From: WHUA01 sp963711215
GTDB taxonomy: Bacteria; Pseudomonadota; Alphaproteobacteria; UBA8366
Assembly: GCA_963711215.1 (NCBI GenBank)
Contig: CAVQDH010000013.1
Location: 248,001-312,000 of the forward strand
Length of the DNA: 64,000 bases
Direction of reading: 5' to 3'
The position numbers and the translations under genes are program-made. Positions 49,278-57,417 of the stretch are shown here, piece by piece (positions within the stretch are counted from its first letter, which is position 1; the number at the start of each line of letters is the position of its first letter). The notes below the pieces were generated by a model. It had not been told where the DNA came from. It was given only the letters and a program-made list of their open reading frames with translations, and searched no databases.

Positions 49278-50237
49278 ATGTCCTTATTCAGCGCACCGGC
49301 AGCGGGGCTTGCCTGGCTCGGCCGGCAGGGAACGCGCGCGATCGCGGCGCTCGTCGTCATCGGTATCGCCGTGCCGCCGCTGGGTGCGATGCTGCGGCCC
49401 TTTGTGCCAGAAGCCGTTTTCCTGCTCCTGTGTACGGCCTTCCTGCGTGTCGACCTGGTTGCGCTGCGCCGCCATCTTGGCCGGCCTGGGCTGGTGGCGG
49501 CGGCGACCGTTTGGAGCGTGCTGGCGGTGCCGCTGCTGGTCGGGCTCGGCGGCATGTTGTCAGGCATCGACACGCGGTCGCCGGACCTGTTCCTGGGATT
49601 GATGTTGCAAGGCGTCGCATCGCCGATGATGGCCGCCCCGGCCTTTGCCGCGCTGATGGGGCTCGACGCCACGCTGGTGCTGGTCACCCTCGTGACGACC
49701 ACGGTGCTGACGCCGGTGACGGCGGCGGTGCTGGTGCATCCGTTCGTGGGGGAAGGGCTGTCGCTGTCGCCGGCCGACCTGGGCTTGCGGCTGTTTCTCA
49801 TGCTGGCGGGCGCGGCGCTCGTCGCCGCGATTCTGCGGCGGCTGGCGGGATATGAGGACATCCAGCGCCGCAAGCACGAGATCGATGGCTTTAACGTCGT
49901 TGTACTGTTCGTTTTCGTTGCGGCGGTAATGGGCAACGTCGCCGCTCGTTTCAGCGCCGCGCCCCTGCTCGTCCTGGCGCTCACACTGCTCGCTTTCGCG
50001 ATGTTCTTCGCCATCCTCGGCGGGACGATGCTAATGCTGGCGCGTGCGGGTAAAGAGCGCGCCTTCGCACTCGGCTTCATGGCCGCGCAGCGCAATATGG
50101 GGCTGATGCTGGCCGCGACGGGCGGCGCGGTGCCGGAGCTTACCTGGCTCTACTTCGCGCTCAGCCAGTTCCCGATCTACCTGTCCCCGCAACTGCTGAA
50201 GCCCCTGATCGCCCGCTGGCGGGCGCAAGGTAGGTAG
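49278..50237 (+). CDS. BASS-family (bile acid:sodium symporter-like) membrane transporter
   Basis: A 319-residue protein with about ten hydrophobic helices. The pattern 'GLMLQGVASPMMAAPAFAAL' followed by 'TTTVLTPVTAAVL' fits the crossover and core helices of the bile acid:Na+ symporter fold, and 'GFMAAQRNMGLMLAATGG' matches the second core region. Bacterial members move organic anions with sodium; the substrate here is unknown. The ATG at 49278 is preferred over the upstream start at 49242. Confidence 0.75.
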   Translation: MSLFSAPAAGLAWLGRQGTRAIAALVVIGIAVPPLGAMLRPFVPEAVFLLLCTAFLRVDLVALRRHLGRPGLVAAATVWSVLAVPLLVGLGGMLSGIDTRSPDLFLGLMLQGVASPMMAAPAFAALMGLDATLVLVTLVTTTVLTPVTAAVLVHPFVGEGLSLSPADLGLRLFLMLAGAALVAAILRRLAGYEDIQRRKHEIDGFNVVVLFVFVAAVMGNVAARFSAAPLLVLALTLLAFAMFFAILGGTMLMLARAGKERAFALGFMAAQRNMGLMLAATGGAVPELTWLYFALSQFPIYLSPQLLKPLIARWRAQGR

Positions 50238-50340
50238 GGCGCGGCGTTTGTTTCACAAAGTCTTGCGGTTTCGACGGCAGATGCTATCAATATCTCGCGT
50301 TTTACTGTGTTTTATTTGTGCCGGGGTGTTGAGGACGTAA

Positions 50341-52569
50341 ATGGCAGAGCCGAAGAAAACCGCGGGCGAGATCCGCCCCGTGCCGCTGGCCGACGCGCTG
50401 GGCGAGCGCTATCTCTCCTACGCGCTGTCGACGATCATGGCGCGCTCGCTGCCCGACGTGCGCGACGGGCTGAAGCCGGTGCACCGGCGGCTGCTCTACG
50501 CGATGCGCGAGCTGCATCTCAATCCCGCGTCCGGCTTCAAGAAATGCGCCCGCATCGTCGGCGACGTGATGGGCAAGTACCATCCGCATGGCGACGCGGC
50601 GATCTATGACGCGATGGTGCGCCTGGCCCAGGATTTCGCGGTGCGCTATCCGCTGGTCGACGGCCAGGGCAATTTCGGCAATGTCGACGGCGATAACGCC
50701 GCGGCGATGCGCTACACCGAGGCGCGGCTGACCGAGACGGCGCAGCGCCTGCTCGAAGGCATCGACGAGGACGCGGTCGACTTCCGCCCGACCTATGACG
50801 GCGAGGGCGCGGAGCCGATCGTCCTGCCGGCGAATTTCCCCAACCTGCTCGCCAACGGCGCCGCCGGCATCGCGGTCGGCATGGCGACCAGCATCCCGCC
50901 GCATAACGTGGCGGAGATCTGCGACGCGCTGCTGCATCTCATCAAGACGCCCAAGGCCACGATCGCCAAGCTGATCGACCTGATGCCGGGGCCCGACTTC
51001 CCGACCGGCGGCGTGCTGTGCGAAAGCCGCGAGACCATCGTCGAGGCCTACCGGACCGGGCGCGGCAGCTTCCGCGTGCGCGCCAAATACGAGGTCGAGA
51101 AGCTGAAGGGCGGCGGCTTCCAGATCGTCATCACCGGCGTGCCCTACCAGGTGCAGAAGGCGAAGCTGGTCGAGCGCATCGCCGAGCTGCTGCAGAACCG
51201 CAAGCTGACGCTGCTCGACGACATCCAGGACGAATCGACGACCGAGGTGCGGCTGGTGCTGGTGCCGAAGAGCCGCAACGTCGATCCCGAGCTGCTGATG
51301 GAGAGCCTGTTCCGGCAGACCGACCTCGAGACGCGCATCTCGCTCAACATGAACGTGCTGGACGGCGGGCTGGTGCCGCGGGTGATGGACCTGCGCGAGG
51401 TGCTGCAGGCCTTCCTCGACCACCGGCACGAGGTGCTGGTCCGGCGCAGCAAGCACCGCCTCGGCAAGATCGAGCAGCGCCTGGAGATCCTCGACGGCCT
51501 GCTGATCGCCTACCTCAACATCGACGAGGTGATCCGCATCATCCGCGAGGAGGACGATCCCAAGGCCGAGCTGATCAGGACCTTCAAGCTCTCCGACATG
51601 CAGGCGGAGGCGATCCTCAACATGCGGCTGCGCCACTTGCGCAAGCTCGAGGAGATGGAGATCCGCAACGAGCACGGCGCTCTGACGCAGGAGCGCAAGG
51701 AGCTCAACAAGCTGCTCAAGGACGAAGACCTGCGCTGGAAGCGGATCGCGGCCGAGGTCGGCGACATCCGCAAGGCCTACGGCAAGGACACGCCGCTCGG
51801 CCGGCGGCGCACCGAGCTGGGCGAGGCGCCGTCCGCCGTCGTCATCCCGCTGGAGGCGATGATCGAGCGCGAGCCGGTCACCGTGATCTGCTCGGAGAAG
51901 GGCTGGATCCGCGCCGCGAAGGGGCATCTCCCGGACATCGCCGACATCAAGTACAAGGAAGGCGACCGCGAGCGCTTCGCCTTCCACGCGCAGACGACCG
52001 ACAAGCTGATCATCTTCGCGACCAACGGACGCTTCTACACCATCGGCGTCGACAAGCTGCCGGGCGGGCGCGGCTTCGGCGAGCCCCTGAGCCTGATGAT
52101 CGAGCTCGGCAACGACCAGGGCGTCGTCGCGCTGACGGTGCAGGACCCCGAGCGCAAGCTGCTCGTCGCCTCCAGCGACGGGCGCGGCTTCATCGTGGCG
52201 GAAAAGGACGTGGCGGCGCAGACCCGCGCCGGCAAGCAGGTGCTGAACGTCAGCGGCAAGACCGAGGCCGCCGTGTGCTCGCCGGTGATCGGCGATTCCG
52301 TGGCCGTGGTGGGCGATAACCGGAAGATGCTGATCTTCCCGCTCGCCGAGCTGCCGGAGATGACGCGCGGCCGCGGCGTGATGCTGCAGCGCTACAATAG
52401 CGGCGGGCTCGCCGACGTGGTGACCTTCGACAGCAAGGAAGGCCTCGCCTGGCGCATCGGCGACCGCACGCGGATCGAGACCGACCTCAAGGACTGGGTC
52501 GGCAAGCGCGCCCAGGCCGGCCGCAAGGTCCCGCGCGGCTTCCCCAAGAACAACCGGTTCAGCAAGTAG
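50341..52569 (+). CDS. parC: DNA topoisomerase IV subunit A
   Basis: A 742-residue DNA-cleaving subunit that decatenates chromosomes. The catalytic Tyr is about residue 125 in 'AAMRYTEARLT', and the quinolone pocket reads 'KYHPHGDAAIYDAMVR', with Ala at the position of E. coli Ser80 and Asp at Glu84. The C-terminal beta-pinwheel contains 'GRGVMLQRYNSGGLADV'. The length and the alphaproteobacterial position downstream of recO favour ParC over GyrA. It is intact. Confidence 0.94.
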   Translation: MAEPKKTAGEIRPVPLADALGERYLSYALSTIMARSLPDVRDGLKPVHRRLLYAMRELHLNPASGFKKCARIVGDVMGKYHPHGDAAIYDAMVRLAQDFAVRYPLVDGQGNFGNVDGDNAAAMRYTEARLTETAQRLLEGIDEDAVDFRPTYDGEGAEPIVLPANFPNLLANGAAGIAVGMATSIPPHNVAEICDALLHLIKTPKATIAKLIDLMPGPDFPTGGVLCESRETIVEAYRTGRGSFRVRAKYEVEKLKGGGFQIVITGVPYQVQKAKLVERIAELLQNRKLTLLDDIQDESTTEVRLVLVPKSRNVDPELLMESLFRQTDLETRISLNMNVLDGGLVPRVMDLREVLQAFLDHRHEVLVRRSKHRLGKIEQRLEILDGLLIAYLNIDEVIRIIREEDDPKAELIRTFKLSDMQAEAILNMRLRHLRKLEEMEIRNEHGALTQERKELNKLLKDEDLRWKRIAAEVGDIRKAYGKDTPLGRRRTELGEAPSAVVIPLEAMIEREPVTVICSEKGWIRAAKGHLPDIADIKYKEGDRERFAFHAQTTDKLIIFATNGRFYTIGVDKLPGGRGFGEPLSLMIELGNDQGVVALTVQDPERKLLVASSDGRGFIVAEKDVAAQTRAGKQVLNVSGKTEAAVCSPVIGDSVAVVGDNRKMLIFPLAELPEMTRGRGVMLQRYNSGGLADVVTFDSKEGLAWRIGDRTRIETDLKDWVGKRAQAGRKVPRGFPKNNRFSK

Positions 52570-52583
52570 GGCGACAGCGCTGA

Positions 52584-52654
52584 ACTCGCGGAACAAGTCC
52601 GCGAGTGACGCCGAAATTATTCAAAGTCGTCATTGCCGGACTTGTTCCGGCAAT
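52584..52654. repeat. Two palindromes: ACTCGCGGA and ATTGCCGGA types
   Basis: ACTCGCGGA-ACAAG-TCCGCGAGT (52584-52606) and ATTGCCGGA-CTTGT-TCCGGCAAT (52632-52654), both perfect 9-bp palindromes with 5-nt loops. They lie between convergent parC and bpt. The first is nearly identical to the copies at 11557 and 12489. Confidence 0.85.
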
Positions 52655-52695
52655 CCATGCGGCGGGTGGTACGGGACACCGCCGTCCGACAGGCC

Positions 52696-53417
52696 CTAGC
52701 GAATCCGCTGCCAGCCGTCGGCGCTGAAGCCTTCGAGCGGGCGGAAGCGGCCCTTGTAGGCCATCTTCGGGCTGTGCTCGATCCAGAAGCCGAGATAGAC
52801 GTAGGGCAGGCCGAGGCGTTGCGCTTCTTCACCATCCACAGCACGACCTGGGTGCCGAGGCTGCGCTTCGGCATGTCGGGGTCGTAGAAGCTGTAGACCG
52901 CGGACAGCCCGTCGGCGAGCCAGTCCATCAGGCAGGCCGCCATGAGGCGCCCTTCCGGCGTGCGGAACTCGACCAGCTCGGTCTGCACCGGGCTGGACAC
53001 CACCATCGATGCGTAGTCGCGGCGGTTCATGCGCGCCATGTCGCCGTCGCCGTGGCGGCTGCGGACATAGCGCTGGAAGAGCTGGAACTGCTCGTCGGTG
53101 ATGCGCTTGCCGGCGCTCTCGACCCGGAGGTCGGCGTTCGCGCGCAGCACCCGCTGCCAGCTCTTGGTCATCTCGAAGCCGTCGACCGCGATGCGCACCG
53201 GCACGCAGGCCGAGCAGCCGCGGCAGGCCGGGCGATAGGCGATGTGGTGGCTGCGGCGGAAGCCGCCCAGCGAGAGCTGCTCGAAGACCTCCTGCACGCC
53301 GTTGCCGGACAGCTCGGTGAAGAGCTGCTGCTCGATGCGGCCCGGCAGATAGGGGCAGGGCATCGGTCCGGACCGGTAGAAGGTCAGCACGCGGTTGGGA
53401 ACGCGCTGCAGCGTCAT
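52696..53417 (-). CDS. bpt: Aspartate/glutamate leucyltransferase (one frameshift)
   Basis: Transfers Leu from Leu-tRNA to proteins with N-terminal Asp or Glu, making N-degrons. Visible are 'FYRSGPMPCPYLPGRIEQQ', the Cys-rich 'ACRGCSACVPVRI' and 'MNRRDYASMV'; after a frame change near 52828 (one base missing) comes 'QRLGLPYVYLGFWIEHSP' and 'MAYKGRFRPLE'. The start at 53417 gives 'MTLQRVPNRVLTFYRS', the family start. It converges with parC. Confidence 0.9.
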
Positions 53418-53519
53418 GCGGTGTCGAGCCTCGTCGTTGGTTGCGGCGCCAATCCTCCGCATGATGCAGGAGGACGCGGCGACAGGCAATGCGTACCGAA
53501 GGGTGAGGTGAGTTTGCGC

Positions 53520-53655
53520 GGCACCCCCACCCCAACCCTCCCCCGCAAGGGGGGAGGGAGAAGGGAAGCGTCCTCCCCCGCAAGGAAGGAGGCTTCGCTG
53601 TTAGCGTTCCGTATGAGCCCTCCCCCCTTGCGGGGGAGGGTTGGGTGGGGGGTAG
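53520..53655. repeat. GC-rich palindrome cluster, CCTCCCCC...GGGGGAGG family
   Basis: Three hairpins of the CTCCCCCGCAAGGGGGGAG type with the family spacers, between divergent bpt and the TPR-methyltransferase gene, ending just 15 bp before the latter's first possible ATG. Confidence 0.78.
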
Positions 53656-53669
53656 CTGGGTCAACGGCC

Positions 53670-54903
53670 ATGGTGTATGTGGAGCCGATGAAGCAGGCCT
53701 CGAAACTGGTATCGGAGAAGGCGCGGCGCGATGCCGCGGCGCTGGTGCGCAAGGGCAACGCGCTGATCGAGCGGGGCGCGGCCGGCGAGGCGGTGGCCGC
53801 CTTCCGCCGCGCGCTCGAGCTCGTTCCCGGCCATGCGGAAGCCGGCTTCAACCTGGGCGCGGCGCTCGCCGAGGCGGGGCGGAGCGGGGAGGCGGAGGCC
53901 GCTTTCCGGCGCCTGATCGCCGGCAAGCCCGACGTCGCCCGGGCCCACGCGGCGCTCGCCCGGGCGCTCGACGCGCACCGCATCGGCCGTTTCGAGTCCG
54001 GCATGCGATTGGTGGCGACGGACGCGCCAGAAACTCATTGGACGAGGCGCTCGCCAGTTATCGCCAGGCCGTGGAGGCGGTGCCGCTGCTCTACGGCTGC
54101 CACCAGGCGCTGGGCGCGCTCTGTATGAACGCGGGCGGCTGCAGGAGGCGGAGGCGGCCTTCGCGGCGGCCGAAGGCTATCCCGCCGACCTGCCGCAGGC
54201 GCTGCTCAACGTCGGCGCCACCATGCAGCACCCGGGCGATCTGCCCGCGGCGCTGGCGCTGCACCGCCAGGCGGTCGCGCTCGCCCCCGACCACGCCTAC
54301 ATGAGCGAGGACGACTACCTCGCCACCGACCTTACCTTCACCGAGAACGAGATTCTGCTGCCCGACGGCTTCGAGGTGATGATGGAGTGGGAGCGCCCGA
54401 TCATGGAGCGCTCCGCCGAGATCGTCAGCCACAACCACGGCGACGTGCTGAATGTCGGCTTCGGCATGGCGATCATCGACACCGCGATCCAGAAGCAGGG
54501 CATCACGACCCATACCATCATCGAGGCGCATCCGCAGGTGATCGAGCGGGCCCGGCGCTGGGCGGCGGACAAGACGGGCGTGCGCATCGTCCCCTCGGTC
54601 TGGCAGACGGCGCTCGACGACCTGCCGCCGCTGGACGGGATCTATTTCGACACGCTGATGCCGCCGATGATCCCGTTCCTGCTGCGCGTGCCGGGGCTGC
54701 TCAAGCCGGGCGGCGTGTTCCTTTATTTCCAGTACATGGTGCAGTTCGAGAATCTCGAGGCGATGATCGGCAAGGGCCTGTCGCTCGGCATCGAGATGCA
54801 CCCCTTCGACCACATCCCGCCGAACGCCTATTACCGCCTGAACGAAAAGATGCCCGACGGCCGCTATTCGGCGCCGCTGTTCATCTACCAGAAGCCGGGC
54901 TAG
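53670..54903 (+). CDS. TPR-repeat protein with GAMT-like methyltransferase domain (frameshifted)
   Basis: The N-terminal half consists of tetratricopeptide repeats ('ALELVPGHAEAGFNLGAALA' type; then 'LDEALASYRQAVEAVP' and 'LPAALALHRQAVALAPDHA'). The C-terminal half resembles guanidinoacetate-methyltransferase-like proteins: SAM-binding 'VLNVGFGMAIIDTAI', acidic 'TIIEAHPQVIERARR' and 'PLDGIYFDTLMPP'. Frame changes near 54035 and 54125 break the TPR part. The start may be 53670 or the Met at 53688. The substrate is unknown; TPRs suggest that a partner protein is the target or scaffold. Confidence 0.75.
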
Positions 54904-55237
54904 GACCGCAGCCCGCTGCGTTCGACGCACCGGCGTTCTTTCCCGGGAACCGGCGGCACGGTCATGAGTTCATCCCCCGGTACTCAGTCCACACTGACGT
55001 ACTCGTCAGAAGCCCTCGCGCTTTCTTCGCATGCCGGACTTTCCGCGGAGGCGCGGGGGCTTCTTCGAGTCCGCGCCGCGCATCGCAGCACGCGGGGCTT
55101 GATCGGCGCCGTCGTCGTCATCCCCGATGTGGCCGCGGATGTTGGCGTGCCCGCCGTCACCATGCTATGCCCGCGGCCGGACGGCACACGGGGCGGCGCT
55201 TTGCACCGACCAGCGCTGACGGGCTTGAAAGGCGGGC
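54904..55237. other. Intergenic region holding structured-RNA copy A
   Basis: 334 bp without a convincing gene; a 96-codon open frame here has no coding character. The region contains the paired hairpins listed at 54979. No good promoter was recognised upstream of them, so they may be the 3' end of the methyltransferase transcript or a leader of the permease mRNA. Confidence 0.55.
54979..55070 (+). ncRNA. Structured RNA family, copy A (possible leader, terminator or decayed sRNA)
   Basis: The 5' hairpin has GTAC-t-CAG / CTG-ac-GTAC pairing with loop TCCACA. The 3' hairpin is CCCTCGCGC / GCGCGGGGG (55013-55059), followed by CTTCTTC. It shares sequence and layout with copies B and C: 'ACACTGA' then 'GTACTCG' then 'CGCGCT'. 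Lying 168 bp before the permease start, it could also act in cis. Confidence 0.5.
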
Positions 55238-56450
55238 ATGACCGCGACCAATGACGTTCTGCTGATCGCGGCGCTCATGCTGGGCGCGCTGTTCTTTCAT
55301 CCGCGACTGCTCAACGCCCGGCTCTGGCGGGCGACGGTGACGCCGCTCGCCTCGATCATCGGCTCCGGCTTCCTGGTCGCAGGGCCGATCCTGGACTATG
55401 CCGCGGGGACGCTGGCCTGGCTCGCCATGCTCGGGCTTTGCGCGGTGGCCTATCTGTTCGGCGCGGCGATCCGGCACAACATCCTTCATGTCGAGCCGGA
55501 GATCGGGCGCCATCCGCCGCGCCTCGTGGCGGGGATCGAGCAGGCATCGGACCTGGCGCTGTCGCTCGCCTATTTCGTGTCGGTCGCCTACTACCTCAAT
55601 CTCTTCGCGGCGTTCGGGCTCCGGCTCGGCGACATCGTCGATCCGTTCTGGATCCGCGCCGTATCGACCGCCGTGATCGCGAGCGTCGGCGTGGTCGGCG
55701 CGCTCGGCGGGCTGCGCGCGCTCGAGCGGCTGGAGGTCGTCGCGGTCGGGCTGAAGCTCTCCCTGATCGGCGGGCTGTTCGCGGCGCTCGGCGTGGCGAC
55801 GGCGCTCGCGCTGGCGGCGGGCGACTTCGCCTGGCACGCGCCGGCGCATGGCGCGGGGCGCACGGGAGGTCAGCATCCTGCTCGGGCTGGTCATCCTGGT
55901 GCAGGGCTTCGAGACCTCGCGCTATCTCGGCGCCGAATACGATGCGGCGACGCGGGTGAAGACCATGCGCTGGGCGCAATGGATCGCGACCGCCATCTAC
56001 CTGGTTTTCGTGCTGCTGATCACGCGCTACTTCACCAACGGCCTGCCGGCCGAGGGCGGCGAGACGGCGATCATCGACATGCTTGCGCCGATCGGCGCGG
56101 CGGTGGCGCCGATGATCATCGTCGCGGCGCTCGCGTCCCAGCTCTCCGCGGCGGTCGCCGATCTGAACGGCGCGGGCGGGCTGTTGGCTGAATCCTCCGG
56201 CCGCCGTCTCCGGGTCAAGGCCGGCAACCTGATCACCGCGCTGGTCGCCATCGCCATCACCTGGACCGCCAATATCTACGAGATCATCGCCTATGCGTCG
56301 AAGGTCTTCGTCATCTATTACGGGCTGCAGTCGCTGCAGGCGGCGATTTCGGCCTGGCGGCGGCGGCGCTTCGGCATGGCCGCGCTGTTTTCGCTGGGCG
56401 TGCTGATTGCGTCGGCCGTCATCCTGTTCGCCGCGCCAGCGGACGTGTAG
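55238..56450 (+). CDS. Multispanning membrane protein, APC-superfamily-like (one frameshift)
   Basis: A protein of about 403 residues with ten to twelve hydrophobic helices. An early 'TPLASIIGSGFLVAGP' resembles the broken first helix of amino-acid/polyamine/organocation transporters, and later 'LVILVQGFETSRYLGAEYD' has a similar feel to helix 6. I do not recognise the exact family. One extra G in a GGGG run at about 55858 breaks the frame; the repaired text is 'PAHGAGAREVSILLGLV'. RNA-like hairpins of one family lie both upstream and downstream. Confidence 0.7.
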
Positions 56451-56498
56451 CCGGCGGCCGGCTCCTGCCGCGGCCCGCCGGCGCCGTGGGCCGGCACC

Positions 56499-56526
56499 TT
56501 GAACAATTCGGGTACGGACATTATTT
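56499..56526 (+). promoter_or_regulatory. Sigma70-like promoter for RNA copy B
   Basis: TTGAAC at 56499-56504, 16-bp spacer, TTATTT at 56521-56526; the predicted start is near 56535, exactly where the first hairpin begins. The -10 box is weak. Confidence 0.5.
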
Positions 56527-56534
56527 CATTAATC

Positions 56535-56621
56535 AGTACCACAGCCCCACACTGAGGTACTCGCAAGCACTCCCCCGCGCTGCTTCATCTCCCCCTTAGA
56601 AGGAGCGCGGGGTTTTCTTTT
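56535..56621 (+). ncRNA. Candidate small RNA, copy B (two hairpins, rho-independent terminator)
   Basis: The 5' hairpin is AGTACC-a-CAG / CTG-a-GGTACT with loop CCCCACA. After a short linker comes a terminator: CCCCGCGCT / AGCGCGGGG (56573-56612), extended inside by CTTC/GAAG, leaving a C-rich loop ATCTCCCCCTTA and followed by TTTTCTTTT. This gives a transcript of about 87 nt. C-rich unpaired loops able to pair with Shine-Dalgarno sequences are typical of several alphaproteobacterial trans-acting sRNAs. It is in the 400-bp gap between the permease and zur. Confidence 0.68.
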
Positions 56622-56671
56622 GCCGCAACGGGACCGCAACGGGACACGCCGCCGCACCGGCGCGCCACCCC

Positions 56672-56700
56672 TTGAAGCCTCTTATTCCGCGACTTAGGTC
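56672..56700 (+). promoter_or_regulatory. Sigma70-like promoter for RNA copy C
   Basis: TTGAAG at 56672-56677, 17-bp spacer, TAGGTC at 56695-56700, then a start predicted at about 56707 where the 5' hairpin begins. The spacing to the hairpin matches that of copy B. Confidence 0.52.
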
Positions 56701-56706
56701 ATTATG

Positions 56707-56800
56707 GCGAGCATTGGCCCCACCCCTCATGCTCGCAGACTGTCCCCGCGCTTTTCCCCCTCACTCCCTCTGTGCGGATGGCGCGGGGGCTTCTCCTTTG
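56707..56800 (+). ncRNA. Candidate small RNA, copy C (two hairpins)
   Basis: The 5' hairpin is a perfect 8-bp stem GCGAGCAT / ATGCTCGC with loop TGGCCCCACCCCTC. The 3' hairpin is CCCCGCGC / GCGCGGGG (56744-56788) with a pyrimidine-rich loop containing CCCCCTCACTCCC, followed by GCTTCTCCTTT. The 5' stem differs from copy B at nearly every base yet pairs perfectly, while the terminator arms are the same, as expected for a conserved RNA fold. The T-run is interrupted, so termination may be weaker than in B. Confidence 0.62.
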
Positions 56801-56851
56801 CGGCGCATGGCGCGTCGCTCGTATCCGGATACTCTTGGGAATTTTCTCCGC

Positions 56852-57334
56852 TCAACCCGCACAGTGCGGGCAAAGGCCTTCGACCTCGATCATCGGCTTG
56901 CGCACCGTGAAGCCGGCGGCGCGCGCGGCGGCGATGATGCCGCGCTCGACCTTGCGGTCGGCGATCTCGGCGATGCGCTCGCAGCGGGTGCAGATCAGGA
57001 ATTGCGCGCCATGCCCGCCGTCGGGATGGCTGCAGGCGATGAAGGCGTTGCGGCTGTGCAGCCTGTGCACGAGGCCGTGCTCGGCGAGGAAGTCGAGGGC
57101 ACGGTAGACCACCGAGGAGGCCCGCCGGCGGCCGCCCCAGTCCATGCTGTCGATGATGTCGTAGGCGCCCAGCGCCGCGTGCCGGCGCAGCAGGATCTCC
57201 AGCACCTGGCGCCGGTCGGGCGTGAAGCGCGCGGCGCTCGCCTCCAGGATGCGCTCCGCGGCCTCGATCCCGGCGTCGATGCAGGCGCGGTGATCGTGCT
57301 TCGGGTCGGGGAAATGGGCGGCGTCGGTCTGCAT
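56852..57334 (-). CDS. zur: Zinc uptake regulator (Fur family)
   Basis: A 160-residue Fur-family repressor. Winged-helix text 'ALGAYDIIDSMDWGGRRR' and 'SSVVYRALDFLAEHGLVHR', metal-site 'CSHPDGGHGAQFLICTRCER' and a C-terminal 'CPHC' for structural zinc are present. The start at 57334 gives 'MQTDAAHFPDPKHDHRACI'. It is divergent from znuA with a palindromic box between, which identifies it as Zur rather than Fur. Confidence 0.9.
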   Translation of the reverse strand: MQTDAAHFPDPKHDHRACIDAGIEAAERILEASAARFTPDRRQVLEILLRRHAALGAYDIIDSMDWGGRRRASSVVYRALDFLAEHGLVHRLHSRNAFIACSHPDGGHGAQFLICTRCERIAEIADRKVERGIIAAARAAGFTVRKPMIEVEGLCPHCAG

Positions 57335-57355
57335 GGCGGCCAAAATCCACTTGAT

Positions 57356-57373
57356 GATATGTTGTAACACTGC
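57356..57373. promoter_or_regulatory. Probable Zur box between zur and znuA
   Basis: GATATGTTGTAACACTGC, centred on the palindrome TGTTGTAACA, resembles alphaproteobacterial Zur sites (ATGTTATAACAT type). It lies in the 83-bp divergent gap, so Zur with zinc would repress znuA and possibly itself. Confidence 0.65.
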
Positions 57374-57417
57374 ATTAATGCCGGCGTAAAATCAATCCCA
57401 GCGCCGGAAGCTCTCGC

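Noticed and set aside
50302..52596. 764-codon open frame antisense to parC
   Set aside because: It mirrors an intact ParC on the plus strand and is rich in Ala/Arg/His repeats typical of antisense GC-rich frames.
54964..55254. 96-codon open frame upstream of the permease
   Set aside because: No family-like sequence or ribosome site, and it overlaps the paired hairpins of RNA copy A and the permease start.
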